From positions 1-58,300 of the forward strand of contig JBNKWA010000059.1 of NCBI GenBank assembly GCA_050299555.1: DNA of 58,300 nt, given 5' to 3'. Position 1 is the first letter of the stretch. Each line of letters opens with the position of its first letter. The stretch comes from JBNKWA01 sp050299555. GTDB lineage: Bacteria > Pseudomonadota > Alphaproteobacteria > Rhodobacterales > Rhodobacteraceae. Position numbers and translations under genes: made by a program. Under the pieces are notes generated by a model that worked only from the letters and a program-made list of their open reading frames with translations, had not been told where the DNA came from and searched no databases. Shown piece by piece: positions 16,708-25,725 of this stretch.

Positions 16708-18597
16708 TCAAACGATCTCGGCGCCGTCGTCCCTGGTGATCGCGATGATCGCCGAGCGCGGTGCCGTGCCCTCGCCACCCGGGAAGCTGCTGTTGCCCTC
16801 CTCGCCGGGATGCTGGATGCCGATGAACATCGTCTTGCGGTCCGGCGACCAGGTCAGCCCGGTGATCTCGCACTCGTTAGGCCCGACCAGGAATCGCGCG
16901 ATCTCGCCGGTTTCGGGATTGCCGACCAGCATCTGGTTGTTGCCCTGGCCGGCGAAATCGTCGGCGTTCGAGTAGTTGCCGTCGGTCTGGATCCACAATG
17001 CGCCGCTGGGGGCGAACTGAAGCCCGTCCGGCGAGTTGAACATGTTGTCGGCGTTGACGTTCTCGGACCCGCCATAGGCATCGTCGTGCACCGTCGGGTT
17101 TCCGGCGAGCACATAGAGATCCCAGGCAAAACCGTCCACCGTGTGGTCCTCGCCGTCGGGCCGCCAGCGCACGATCTGGCCATAGCCGTTCTTCGCGCGC
17201 GGGTTCGGCCCGCCGACCACCATCTCGTCACCGCCGGCGTTCGCCGAGGTGCCGCGCCGCGAATTGTTGGTCAGCGAACAATAGACCTCTGCCTTGGAGG
17301 GATGCGCCGCCACCCATTCCGGGCGGTCCATGGTTGTCGCGCCCACCTTAGAGGCGGCCTGCCGCGCATGGATCAGCACCGTACCGAGATCGGCGAACCC
17401 GGTCGTCTCCGGCGTCAGCGCCAGCCACTGGCCGGTGCCGTCATCGGCGAACTGCGCCGCATAGAGCGTCCCGTCCTCGAGCAGTGTCGAGGTATCGCCA
17501 CCTTCCGCGTAGGTGCCGTTCGAGACGTAGCGGTACAGGAACTCGCCACGCTCGTCGTCGCCCATGTAGACCACGACGCGGCCGTCGCCGTTCACGACCA
17601 CTTCGGCGTTCTCGTGCTTGAAGCGGCCAAGCGCAGTGCGCTTTTTCGGCGTCGAGCTGGCATCGGAGGGGTCGATCTCCACCACCCATCCGTTGCGATT
17701 GGATTCGTTCGGGTGCTTCAGGATGTCAAAGCGCTCGTCGATCCTGGCCCAGCCATAGCCCCAGTCCTCGTTGGAAATGCCATAGCGCTGCATGTCGTCG
17801 TTGGGCTGCAGGTGCGGCGCCGAGGACGAGTAGTAGCCGTTGAAGTTCTCCTCGCAGGTCAGGTAGGTGCCCCACGGCGTGCGACCGGCGCCGCAGTTGT
17901 TCCAGGTACCGAGGCTCTGCACTCCTTCCGGATCGGCCGCCGTCTTCATCAGCTCGTGCCCGCGCGCCGGACCGGTGATCTCCATCGGCGTGTCGGGGGT
18001 GATGCGGCGGTTATAGGGGCTGTCCAGCACGATGCCCCATTTGCCGTCGGTCTGGGCCAGTTCCACGATCGTGATGCCGTGGGCCAGCTTGCCCTTCAGA
18101 ACGTCGTCGTCGGTCTCCGGCTTGCCATCGGCGCGGTTGCCGAAGATCACGTTCAGGTTGGTGTATTCGTTGTTGTTGCAGAACACGAGGTGGCCATCGA
18201 TCTCGAACAGCTCCATCCCGTCGGTGTTGTCGCCATAGGTCACCGCCTGGCTCTCGCCGGTGCCGCGGGTCTCGTGATCGAAGGCCGGACCGTCGGTGGT
18301 CAGCGGGTCGCCCCACTGCGCCACCACCTGCCAGCTGTAACCCTCCGGCACCATGACGGTGTCCTCGGTGCCGGCGGGGATCGGCGTGAACGGGAAAGCG
18401 GCACCGCTTTGGGCCCGCGCCGGCGTCAGGCTGGTCGAGCCAAGCATCGCCACGCTGCCCATGGCCATCACGCCCAGAAAGCCCCGGCGGCTGATTGCGG
18501 CCTCGACGATCCGGTCAAAGTCGCAACCCTGAGGCCGCGGGTTCACCCGCTCGTCATGTTCGTCGAAGGAAAGCTTGGTTCGGAATGCCTGGTTCAT
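16708..18597 (-). CDS. phoX: PhoX-family alkaline phosphatase, Tat-exported
   Basis: A 629-residue periplasmic phosphatase that releases phosphate from organic esters with Ca/Fe cofactors. A twin-arginine signal SRRGFLG (residues 36-42) precedes a hydrophobic stretch ending at ARAQ. The mature part has PhoX signatures: GYSWQVVAQWGDPL, TCEENFNGYY, GWVVEIDPSD, YMGDDERGEFLYRY, NPRAKNGYGQIVRW and a terminal GIQHPGEEGNSS. The start at 18597 was chosen for its AGGGAGTCAGCG ribosome-binding site. A PHO box lies 122 bp upstream (18719-18736), so induction by phosphate starvation through PhoB is expected. Confidence 0.92.
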   Translation of the reverse strand: MNQAFRTKLSFDEHDERVNPRPQGCDFDRIVEAAISRRGFLGVMAMGSVAMLGSTSLTPARAQSGAAFPFTPIPAGTEDTVMVPEGYSWQVVAQWGDPLTTDGPAFDHETRGTGESQAVTYGDNTDGMELFEIDGHLVFCNNNEYTNLNVIFGNRADGKPETDDDVLKGKLAHGITIVELAQTDGKWGIVLDSPYNRRITPDTPMEITGPARGHELMKTAADPEGVQSLGTWNNCGAGRTPWGTYLTCEENFNGYYSSSAPHLQPNDDMQRYGISNEDWGYGWARIDERFDILKHPNESNRNGWVVEIDPSDASSTPKKRTALGRFKHENAEVVVNGDGRVVVYMGDDERGEFLYRYVSNGTYAEGGDTSTLLEDGTLYAAQFADDGTGQWLALTPETTGFADLGTVLIHARQAASKVGATTMDRPEWVAAHPSKAEVYCSLTNNSRRGTSANAGGDEMVVGGPNPRAKNGYGQIVRWRPDGEDHTVDGFAWDLYVLAGNPTVHDDAYGGSENVNADNMFNSPDGLQFAPSGALWIQTDGNYSNADDFAGQGNNQMLVGNPETGEIARFLVGPNECEITGLTWSPDRKTMFIGIQHPGEEGNSSFPGGEGTAPRSAIIAITRDDGAEIV

Positions 18598-18718
18598 CGC
18601 TGACTCCCTGTCTGGCACCTGGGCTGACGATTTTTTGGAAAAGGCAACGCGTGTCCGGCAAGCAACGACACCGCCGGACATGCTACCCCAATCCGCCGCT
18701 GCGGAGTAGCGCAGAGAT

Positions 18719-18736
18719 GCGACAGTCAGACGACAG
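18719..18736 (-). promoter_or_regulatory. PHO box (PhoB-binding site) upstream of phoX
   Basis: On the minus strand the sequence CTGTCGT-CTGA-CTGTCGC is a 7-4-7 direct repeat with both CTGTC half-sites exact, as in the PhoB consensus CTGTCAT-N4-CTGTCAT. A possible -10 element (TACTCC) follows 10 bp downstream on the same strand. It points at phoX. Confidence 0.7.
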
Positions 18737-18744
18737 TCGTGGGC

Positions 18745-19203
18745 TCAGTTGGCGAGCGCCGCACGCACCTGCTGGCCGACCTTGCCGAAATCCATCCGTC
18801 CCGGATAGCGGGCCTTCAGCACACTCATGATCCGGCCCATGTCGCGGATCGAACTGGCCCCGGATTCGTCGATGGCCGAGCGGATGGCGGCGTCGACGTC
18901 CTTCTGGCCGAGCGGCTTGGGCATGTACTCGCGGATGATCTCGATCTCGGCCCGCTCACGCTCGGCCAGTTCGATCCGCCCCGCCTCGTCATAGATCGTC
19001 GCGCTTTCCTCGCGCTGACGGATCATCTTGGCCAGGATCGCCAGCACGTCGGTCTCGGGCACCCCGTCGGTGTTGTCCTCGGTCCGTGCGGCAATGTCGC
19101 GGTCCTTGATAGCGGCAAGGATCAGCCGCAGCGTGGCGGTTCGCACGGGCTCACCGGCCTTTGCGGCGGCCTTCAGGTCTTGGCTAAGTCTGTCGCGGAT
19201 CAT
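18745..19203 (-). CDS. GatB/YqeY domain-containing protein
   Basis: A 152-residue all-helical protein matching the YqeY family, which shares the tRNA-binding tail domain of GatB. Signatures are the N-terminal MIRDRLSQDLK, LRLILAAIKDRDI, and KPLGQKDVDAAI, with a C-terminal RYPGRMDFGKVGQQVR. The function in the free-standing form is not established; a tRNA-related role is commonly proposed. The ATG at 19203 follows GTAGGG. It is divergent from carA, an arrangement typical of this bacterial family, with separate promoters visible for each. Confidence 0.9.
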   Translation of the reverse strand: MIRDRLSQDLKAAAKAGEPVRTATLRLILAAIKDRDIAARTEDNTDGVPETDVLAILAKMIRQREESATIYDEAGRIELAERERAEIEIIREYMPKPLGQKDVDAAIRSAIDESGASSIRDMGRIMSVLKARYPGRMDFGKVGQQVRAALAN

Positions 19204-19246
19204 GTTTACCCTACAGGGGGCTTGGCGGCATTCGGCCGACCGGGCC

Positions 19247-19275
19247 TTTATAGTGCATTGCGGCGAAGCTCTCAA
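19247..19275 (-). promoter_or_regulatory. Promoter of the GatB/YqeY gene
   Basis: On the minus strand TTGAGA (19270-19275) and TATAAA (19247-19252) are separated by exactly 17 bp. Transcription would start about 36 bp before the ATG at 19203. Confidence 0.6.
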
Positions 19276-19328
19276 CGCCTCGGCGAATTTCAGAAAAACA
19301 CGATATTTTTCAAAGCATTAAACCTTCC

Positions 19329-19357
19329 TTGACCCTGACAGTCGCACCCCCTATGGT
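19329..19357 (+). promoter_or_regulatory. Promoter of carA
   Basis: TTGACC (19329-19334) and TATGGT (19352-19357) with a 17-bp spacer. The expected start site is near 19364, about 27 bases before the ATG at 19391, leaving room for the GGAGGG ribosome-binding site and little else. Confidence 0.6.
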
Positions 19358-19390
19358 CCCGCCGGCTTCAATCAGGGCGGAGGGTGAGTC

Positions 19391-20599
19391 ATGACAGCCG
19401 GTACTGCGGCCGACACGCTTCGCGACGGGGCGGCGGCAAGCACGGATTGCCCGACCGCCTGCATCGTGCTGGCCGATGGCACCGTGCTTTACGGGACGGG
19501 ATTCGGGGCCGAGGGCGAGGCGGTGGCCGAGCTATGCTTCAATACCGCCATGACCGGCTATCAGGAGATCATGACCGATCCCTCCTATGCCGGGCAGATC
19601 GTCACCTTCACCTTTCCCCATATCGGCAATACCGGCACCAACCCCGAGGATGACGAGAGCGCCGACCCGGTGGCGGCCGGGATGGTGGTGAAGTGGCAGC
19701 CGACCGAGCCGTCCAACTGGCGCACCGCCGAGGACCTGTCGGGCTGGCTCGCCCGGCATCGGCGCGTCGGCATCGGCGGCGTCGACACCCGGCGGCTGAC
19801 CCGGGCGATCCGCCATCAGGGCGCACCGCATGTGGCCATCGCCCACCGGGCCGACGGCCGCTTCGACATCCGTGCGCTTCGCGAAAAGGCCCAGGCCTTC
19901 TCCGGGCTCGAAGGGCTCGACCTCGCGCGCGAGGTGACCTGCCTGCAATCCTACCGCTGGGATGAGATGCGCTGGGCCTGGCCCGACGGCTATCCGCGGC
20001 GCCAGGGCGACGCACCCAGGGTTGTCGCCGTCGACTATGGTGCCAAGCGCAACATCCTGCGCTGCCTTGCGTCGGTGGGGCTCGACGTGACCGTCGTCCC
20101 GGCGACAGCCACTGCCGCCGACATTCTGGCGCACCGGCCCGATGGAGTGTTCCTGTCCAATGGGCCGGGCGACCCTGCCGCCACCGGCGTCTACGCCGTG
20201 CCGATGATCCAGAGCCTGCTTGAGGACACGTCGCTGCCGGTCTTCGGCATCTGCCTCGGCCACCAGATGCTGGCCCTGGCCCTCGGCGGGCGGACGCTGA
20301 AGATGAACCACGGCCACCACGGCGCCAATCACCCGGTAAAGGACCTGAGGTCCGGCAAGGTCGAGATCACGTCCATGAACCACGGCTTCGCGGTGGACGG
20401 GCAATCTCTGCCGCAGGGTGTCGAAGAGACCCACATCTCGCTCTTTGACGGGTCGAATTGCGGCCTGGCTCTGGCCGACCGGCCGGTCTATTCGGTCCAG
20501 TACCACCCCGAGGCCAGCCCCGGCCCGATGGACAGCTACTACCTGTTCGAGGCCTTCGCCGAGGCCGTGCGCGACCGCGCAAAATCTTCGAAAAATTAA
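19391..20599 (+). CDS. carA: Carbamoyl-phosphate synthase, small (glutaminase) subunit
   Basis: A 402-residue glutamine amidotransferase subunit that hydrolyses glutamine and channels ammonia to CarB for pyrimidine and arginine synthesis. The N-terminal CPSase small-chain domain shows GYQEIMTDPSYAGQIV and HIGNTGTNPEDDES. The class I amidotransferase domain has the nucleophile elbow FGICLGHQM (Cys) and the His/Glu pair in YHPEASPGP. The ATG has an excellent GGAGGGTGAGTC leader. carB is not in the window. Confidence 0.97.
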   Translation: MTAGTAADTLRDGAAASTDCPTACIVLADGTVLYGTGFGAEGEAVAELCFNTAMTGYQEIMTDPSYAGQIVTFTFPHIGNTGTNPEDDESADPVAAGMVVKWQPTEPSNWRTAEDLSGWLARHRRVGIGGVDTRRLTRAIRHQGAPHVAIAHRADGRFDIRALREKAQAFSGLEGLDLAREVTCLQSYRWDEMRWAWPDGYPRRQGDAPRVVAVDYGAKRNILRCLASVGLDVTVVPATATAADILAHRPDGVFLSNGPGDPAATGVYAVPMIQSLLEDTSLPVFGICLGHQMLALALGGRTLKMNHGHHGANHPVKDLRSGKVEITSMNHGFAVDGQSLPQGVEETHISLFDGSNCGLALADRPVYSVQYHPEASPGPMDSYYLFEAFAEAVRDRAKSSKN

Positions 20600-20672
20600 G
20601 AAAAATTTCATGCATCGTTAACCGGTTCGGCCCAGTCAGTTGGGGTTCTCGTGCTTTCGAGGTCCCCGGTTC

Positions 20673-22571
20673 ATGCACGTCGTCCCCGCCGCCCCGCCGA
20701 CCCCTGCTTCATCCGTCCTGACCACCCCCAGCCGCCTGCCGCTCGGAACCATTCTTGTCGACCGGCAGTTGATCTCGCCCGGGGCGCTGTCCGAAGGGCT
20801 CCGACAACACAAGGCCCTTGGCGTCCCCCTGGGCGAGGCCCTCGTCGCCGCAGGCGCGGTACCGGCCAACGAGATCGAGTCGGCACTTGCCGAACAGGCC
20901 GGCATCGGCATGCTCGACATCGCCGCCCAGGCACCCGACCACGCGCTCGATGCCGGCGTCTCACCCGCCGACTGCATCCGCCACCACTTCATACCGTGGC
21001 GCCGCTTCGGACGCCGCCTGATCCTGGCGATCGCGGACCCGGTGCGCCGGGACGAGGTGCTGGCGGCGCTCAAGGCCCAGCCGCGCGACGTCATCTTCGC
21101 GCTGGCAAGCCGCAACGATGTCGACGACGCCATCGCCAGGCGTTTCGCGGCACCGCTGGCCGATCGGGCAGTCCGGCGCTGCCCGGCACCCTACAGCAGC
21201 CGCAACTGGGGAAACCGCGGCCACGGCCGGCTGATGCTGGCGGTGCTGGCGCTCGGTGCCCTCGCGGCGGTGTTTCCACCCGCCGCACTGGCCCTGCTGC
21301 TTGGGCTCCTGTTCCTGCTCAACCTCTCCACGACCATCCTCAGGGCCGCCGCCTTCGCCATCTTCCTGCGCCGCCAACGCAGCGATGCCCAACGCAATCA
21401 CGCGCCGGACGGCGCGGTTTCGCTGGCCGCCGCTCGCCAGGCACGCCAGGCACCGCGCAACCGGGTTTCGGTGCTGGTGCCGCTCTACCGCGAACGGGCG
21501 GTGCTGAACGACCTCGTGGCAGCCCTCGAGCGCTCCACCTATCCACGGGCGCTTCTCGACGTGATCTTCGTGCTCGAGGCCGACGACGCCGAGACCGAAG
21601 CCGCGGTGGCCGCCTGCCGGATGCCATCGTGGATCCGGGTGCTCAGGGTGCCGCCGGGGCCGCTGCGGACCAAGCCGCGGGCACTCAATTTCGCGCTCCC
21701 CTTCTGCCGCGGCGACATCGTCGGCATCTACGACGCCGAGGACCGCCCCGAGCCAGACCAGATCGCCCGCATGGTCGCCCATCTCGAGGCGGCGCCGCCC
21801 GAGGTCGCCTGCGTCCAGGGCTATCTCGACTTCTACAATACCGGGCAGAACTGGCTGTCGCGCTGCTTCGCGCTCGAATACGCGATGTGGTTCCGGGTGC
21901 TCCTGCACGGCGTCCAGCGCCTCGGCATTCCGATTCCGCTCGGCGGCACCTCGGTCTTCCTGCGCCGCCGGGTGCTGGAGGAAGTCGGCGCCTGGGACGC
22001 TCACAACGTCACCGAGGACGCCGATCTCGGCTTCCGACTGGCCCGTTTCGGCTATCGCTGCGAGATGGTGCCCACGACCACCTACGAAGAGGCGAACTGC
22101 CGCCTGAGTGGCTGGATCGGCCAGCGCGCCCGCTGGCTGAAGGGCTACGGGCTGACCTGGGCGACCCACAGCGCGCGGCCGCTGAGGCTGTGGCGCGAAC
22201 TCGGCCCGAAGGGCTTTGCCGGACTGCAGATCATCCTTCTCGGCTCGGTGGCCTCGTTCCTGGCCGAGCCGGTGCTCTGGGCGGTGTGGCTGTGCAGCGC
22301 CTTCTGGGACCTGCCCGGAACGTCACCGCTGGTGCACGCGCTCTGGACCGGGTTCATCGCCACCACCGTCTTCGGGCAGCTGCTGATCCTGGCCATCGGT
22401 GCCAGCGCCGCCGATGCCATCGGCCGGCGGCGGCTTATCCCGGTGGTGCTGACCCTGCCGGCCTACTGGATGCTTGGCGCCGTCGCCGCCTACCGGGCCC
22501 TGGCCGAGGCCTTCATCCGCCCGTTCCACTGGGTCAAGACCGAGCACGGGCTGGCATCCGGCCAGCGCTGA
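20673..22571 (+). CDS. Processive family 2 glycosyltransferase with N-terminal MshEN/GspE-like domain
   Basis: A 632-residue membrane protein. Residues about 20-155 resemble the MshEN/type II secretion GspE N-terminal domain (LGTILVDRQLISPGALSEGL, then EQAGIGMLDIA), a fold that can bind c-di-GMP in some proteins. Two hydrophobic spans follow (about 178-212). The GT2 domain then has the cellulose-synthase-type D, DxD, D, Q(R)xRW set: DVIFVLEADDAE, YDAEDRPEP, VTEDADLGFRL and QRARWLKG. Three or four C-terminal spans complete it. A polysaccharide is probably made and extruded; the sugar is unknown. The ATG at 20673 was preferred to a TTG at 20640. Confidence 0.8.
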   Translation: MHVVPAAPPTPASSVLTTPSRLPLGTILVDRQLISPGALSEGLRQHKALGVPLGEALVAAGAVPANEIESALAEQAGIGMLDIAAQAPDHALDAGVSPADCIRHHFIPWRRFGRRLILAIADPVRRDEVLAALKAQPRDVIFALASRNDVDDAIARRFAAPLADRAVRRCPAPYSSRNWGNRGHGRLMLAVLALGALAAVFPPAALALLLGLLFLLNLSTTILRAAAFAIFLRRQRSDAQRNHAPDGAVSLAAARQARQAPRNRVSVLVPLYRERAVLNDLVAALERSTYPRALLDVIFVLEADDAETEAAVAACRMPSWIRVLRVPPGPLRTKPRALNFALPFCRGDIVGIYDAEDRPEPDQIARMVAHLEAAPPEVACVQGYLDFYNTGQNWLSRCFALEYAMWFRVLLHGVQRLGIPIPLGGTSVFLRRRVLEEVGAWDAHNVTEDADLGFRLARFGYRCEMVPTTTYEEANCRLSGWIGQRARWLKGYGLTWATHSARPLRLWRELGPKGFAGLQIILLGSVASFLAEPVLWAVWLCSAFWDLPGTSPLVHALWTGFIATTVFGQLLILAIGASAADAIGRRRLIPVVLTLPAYWMLGAVAAYRALAEAFIRPFHWVKTEHGLASGQR

Positions 22572-22609
22572 CCGGCCCCGCCGGCGCGGTTGACCCCGCC
22601 CGTTGTCGC

Positions 22610-22629
22610 CACCTGCCTGTCGGCAGGTG
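22610..22629 (+). terminator. Hairpin after the glycosyltransferase gene
   Basis: CACCTGCC-TGTC-GGCAGGTG is a perfect 8-bp stem with a 4-nt loop, 39 bases after the stop codon at 22571 and before a convergent gene. There is no U-tract, so intrinsic termination is uncertain. Confidence 0.4.
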
Positions 22630-22716
22630 TGCTCCGCCGGCCGGTCCCGGCCCACGCGGCTTCGCCGCGCGGGTCCGGCCAGCGGCACCGGGTGCGCAAC
22701 CGGTCGGGTGCCCGCC

Positions 22717-23514
22717 TCAGCCGTCGAACAGCCGTGTCAGATCGGGCCGGAACCGCCGTCTCAGCGCCTCGTTGCCGTCCGCACAGGCCGCCCGCAGCGC
22801 CGCCGCCCGGCCCGGCGGGAGCCGCGGCGGGGCAAGGCCCGTGGCAGCGGCAAAGGCCGCATCGCCAGGCCCGACATTCACCCGCGCCCGCGCCCGAGGC
22901 AGCCATGCCAGCCCCGCCGGCAGCCCGGCGGCGGCCAGGAAGGACGGCACCAGCCCCTCGGCGGGCGGATAGGGCACCACCCGCACCGCCTCGTCGCCCA
23001 GCGCGTCGCCCCACCAGCCGAGGATCGCGGCGTAGTCGAGATGCGCCCGGGTCGCGGGATCGTCCATCCAGGCCTCGAACGGGCGCCGCTCCGGCGGATC
23101 GCCGCGCAGCGCCAGCTGGCGATAGAAGGACGGCGCCCAGTCCGCCTGGGCACGCACGAAAACCACCACCCGCGCCAGCCCCCTCAGCGGCGCAAAGGCC
23201 GCCGCGAAACCCGGCCACTCGCCCGACAGCCCTTCGGCCGAAACCAGCACCCGCCGACGCCTGGCCAGCTTGCCAAGCCGCGCCACCAACGCCGCCGAAG
23301 GCCCATACGCGGCATGCGGCCGCCCGTGGTCCCTCTCGTGCGACAGCGCCAGGAACAGGTCGTTCTGCTTGGGCAGCGCCCGCCCGTCCGGTGCGCGGGC
23401 CTCGGGATAGCTCACCCCCGCCAGCCAAAGCGCCAGCCGGTTCACCCGGAAAAAGCGCTGCAGCGCACTCGATCCGGTCTTGTGCATACCGATGTGCAGG
23501 ATCAGCCCCGGCAC
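22717..23514 (-). CDS. Sulfotransferase-like protein
   Basis: A 265-residue cytosolic protein. The N-terminal strand-loop-helix LILHIGMHKTGSSALQRFF matches the 5'-phosphosulfate-binding loop of PAPS-dependent sulfotransferases. A later VVVFVRAQADWAPSFYRQ matches the 3'-phosphate-binding segment. The GTG at 23514 was chosen because it starts just after the stop of the upstream hydratase gene (23522) and has GAGGCGGGA before it; the open frame extends further only by overlapping that gene. It is the last gene of a GntR - hydratase - sulfotransferase operon. The acceptor is unknown. Confidence 0.65.
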   Translation of the reverse strand: MPGLILHIGMHKTGSSALQRFFRVNRLALWLAGVSYPEARAPDGRALPKQNDLFLALSHERDHGRPHAAYGPSAALVARLGKLARRRRVLVSAEGLSGEWPGFAAAFAPLRGLARVVVFVRAQADWAPSFYRQLALRGDPPERRPFEAWMDDPATRAHLDYAAILGWWGDALGDEAVRVVPYPPAEGLVPSFLAAAGLPAGLAWLPRARARVNVGPGDAAFAAATGLAPPRLPPGRAAALRAACADGNEALRRRFRPDLTRLFDG

Positions 23515-23521
23515 TCCCGCC

Positions 23522-24286
23522 TCACTCCGACAGCGTGAACGCCACCTCGCCCAGGCCATCGATGGTCCAGACCGCCTCCGCCCCCGGCGGCACTGCCAAA
23601 AGCGGCGTGTGCGAGCCGCACATGACGATGTCGCCGGCCTTCAGCGGCGATCCGCGGCGGCCGAAATGCCGGGCAAGAAAGGCGATCGCCTCGCCGGGCG
23701 GTTGCGGCGCCGTCCCGACCCCGTCCAGCGCGATCTCGCCTCCGATCACCACGCTGGCAGCCAGCCGCGAAAGGTCGCGCGGCCCGGCACCGCCGCTGCC
23801 CAGCACCACGCCCCGGTTGAAAACGTTGGCGGCGATGATCGACGGCGCATGCGGCGGCCCCGCCACCCGGCGCCGGTCGAGGATCTCGAAGGCCGGCACC
23901 AGGCGCTCTACTGCCGCCAGCGCATCCGCCGCACCAGCCTCCGGCCCCGGATCGCCCGCCATCACTGCGGCGATCTCGGGCTCGATCATCAGTGTCGCAT
24001 AGTCGCCCGGGTCCAGCTCGGCCCCGTCCTCCACGATCCAGCGGCGGAACAGCCGCGCCGCACCGGGCTCGCTCACACCATGGGCAGCCATCAGCGCCGG
24101 GGTGTTCCAGGCGATCTTGTAGCCCGCCACCCCGCCCAGCCGGTTGCCAAGCAGCGTCGCCACCACGTCCTGCACCGCATAGCCCGCCGCGACGTCCGGG
24201 ATCGCCTCGGCCAGCACCCGGAAATCCGCCCGCCCGAGGATGTCGGCGGCCAGCCCCTGGGCCAGGCTCTCGCGGGTCTCAGCCAT
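23522..24286 (-). CDS. 2-keto-4-pentenoate hydratase family protein
   Basis: A 254-residue protein of the fumarylacetoacetate hydrolase superfamily, MhpD/HpcG branch. Diagnostic segments are GYKIAWNTPA, IEPEIAAVM (metal-ligand Glu pair), VPAFEILDRR, and the terminal GDIVMCGSHT. These enzymes add water to 2-hydroxypenta-2,4-dienoates in meta-cleavage pathways. ATG 24286 and ATG 24295 are both possible starts, and both lie near the end of the GntR gene, so translation is coupled. No ring-cleavage dioxygenase is nearby, leaving the pathway open. Confidence 0.8.
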   Translation of the reverse strand: MAETRESLAQGLAADILGRADFRVLAEAIPDVAAGYAVQDVVATLLGNRLGGVAGYKIAWNTPALMAAHGVSEPGAARLFRRWIVEDGAELDPGDYATLMIEPEIAAVMAGDPGPEAGAADALAAVERLVPAFEILDRRRVAGPPHAPSIIAANVFNRGVVLGSGGAGPRDLSRLAASVVIGGEIALDGVGTAPQPPGEAIAFLARHFGRRGSPLKAGDIVMCGSHTPLLAVPPGAEAVWTIDGLGEVAFTLSE

Positions 24287-24926
24287 GCTCGGCATTCAGC
24301 TTCAGCCGCGTCTCGTAGGCGATCGAGATATGCCGCCGGATCGCCGCCGCCGCCCTGTCGCCGTCGCGCGCCTCGATGGCGCGCACGATCTCGGTGTGCT
24401 CGTCCAGCGCCTTGGCCGCCCGGCCCATCTGAGCGTACGAGGTGGTGGTCAGAAGCGCCATCGCCCGATGCACCGACTCAAGCTGCCGCACCAGATAGCG
24501 ATTGTGACCCGCCAGATGAAGTTGTCTGTGGAAGCGCTTGTTTGCCTGAGACAATTCCGCCGGGTTGTCGATCAGCGCCCGATCGGCCTCGATCATCTGG
24601 AACAGCACCCGCACCTCTTCCGGCGCCGCATGCTGGGCAGCCAGCCGGGCGGCCAGCGCCTCCAGCTCGGCCCGCACCACGTAAAGCTCGCCCATCTGGT
24701 CGTGGTCCAGCGCCCTGACGATCAGCGATCGGCCGTCACGGGCCAGCACGCCTTGTGTCTCCAGCCGCTGGAAGGCCTCGCGGATCGGCGTCCGCGACAC
24801 CCCGAAACGCTCGGCAAGCTCGGCCTCCACCAGCCTGTCGCCGGGCTTGTACTCGCCGCGGTCGATGGCGCCGATCACCAGCTCATAGGCGTCGCGGTGG
24901 GAAGGACTGCTGTCGGAGGATGGCAT
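24279..24926 (-). CDS. GntR family transcriptional regulator (FCD/FadR subfamily)
   Basis: A 215-residue regulator. Residues 10-75 form the winged helix-turn-helix (GDRLVEAELAERFGVSRTPIREAFQRLE). Residues about 80-205 are the all-helical FCD effector domain, with metal-ligand type residues in RFHRQLHLAGHN and the C-terminal RHISIAYE. It is the first gene of the operon with the hydratase and sulfotransferase-like genes and probably controls it in response to a carboxylic acid. Confidence 0.9.
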   Translation of the reverse strand: MPSSDSSPSHRDAYELVIGAIDRGEYKPGDRLVEAELAERFGVSRTPIREAFQRLETQGVLARDGRSLIVRALDHDQMGELYVVRAELEALAARLAAQHAAPEEVRVLFQMIEADRALIDNPAELSQANKRFHRQLHLAGHNRYLVRQLESVHRAMALLTTTSYAQMGRAAKALDEHTEIVRAIEARDGDRAAAAIRRHISIAYETRLKLNAEHG

Positions 24927-25072
24927 CGCGCGCCGGTACTGTTACGGACGGCGCAGGCTAGCCGGTCGCGAGCGAAAGACCAAGCCCCGCGCCAAAGCCG
25001 CAGCGCCCCGCCCGATCATCCCGGGGCCGATCCGGATTCCATCTTCCCCCGCCTCGCGCTAGACAGCGCCCC

Positions 25073-25720
25073 ATGCCGCACCATGCCTTCGCCCATGTGA
25101 CCCGCTGGGTCTTCGACCTCGACAACACCCTCTATGCCCCGGGGCCAGAGCTTTTCGGCCAGGTCCAGGCACGGATGACCGCCTATGTCATGCGCGAACT
25201 CGGCCTCGGCGAGGACGCGGCGACCGAGCTTCGCCAGCGCTACTGGCGCAAGCACGGCACTACCCTCTGCGGCCTGATGCTGCACCACGGCATCGCCCCC
25301 GATCCCTTTCTCGAAGAGGTGCACGACATCGACCTGTCCGTGGTCGCGCCCGACCCTGGGCTTGCGGCGCTGATCGCCGCCCTGCCCGGGCGCAGGTACG
25401 TCTTCACCAACGGCTCGCGCCGGCATGGCCAGCGGGTGACGGCGGCGCTCGGCCTCGCCCATGCCTTCGACGCCGTCTACGGCATCGAGGATGCGGGCTA
25501 CGTGCCCAAGCCGGCGGCCGAAGCCTTCGACCGCGTCCTGACCGCTGCCGCAATCGCCGGGCCCGAGGCAGCGATGTTCGAGGACGAGGCGCGGCACCTC
25601 GCCGAGCCGCATCGCCGCGGCATGCGCACGGTCCTGGTGGGAAGCGAAGACGCCGGCGGGGTGCCGCATGTAGAGTTTGCCAGTACCCGGCTCGACACCT
25701 TCCTCGCCCGTCTGTTCTGA
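25073..25720 (+). CDS. HAD-superfamily hydrolase (pyrimidine 5'-nucleotidase type)
   Basis: A 215-residue phosphatase. HAD motif I is FDLDNTLYAP (nucleophile and acid Asp), motif II is VFTNGSRRH, motif III Lys is in YVPKPAAEAF and motif IV is FEDEARHL. The closest family type is the yeast Sdt1/Phm8-like pyrimidine nucleotidase group, which has the same DLDNTLY start. It is divergent from the GntR operon across a 146-bp gap. Confidence 0.85.
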   Translation: MPHHAFAHVTRWVFDLDNTLYAPGPELFGQVQARMTAYVMRELGLGEDAATELRQRYWRKHGTTLCGLMLHHGIAPDPFLEEVHDIDLSVVAPDPGLAALIAALPGRRYVFTNGSRRHGQRVTAALGLAHAFDAVYGIEDAGYVPKPAAEAFDRVLTAAAIAGPEAAMFEDEARHLAEPHRRGMRTVLVGSEDAGGVPHVEFASTRLDTFLARLF

Positions 25721-25725
25721 CCCCC

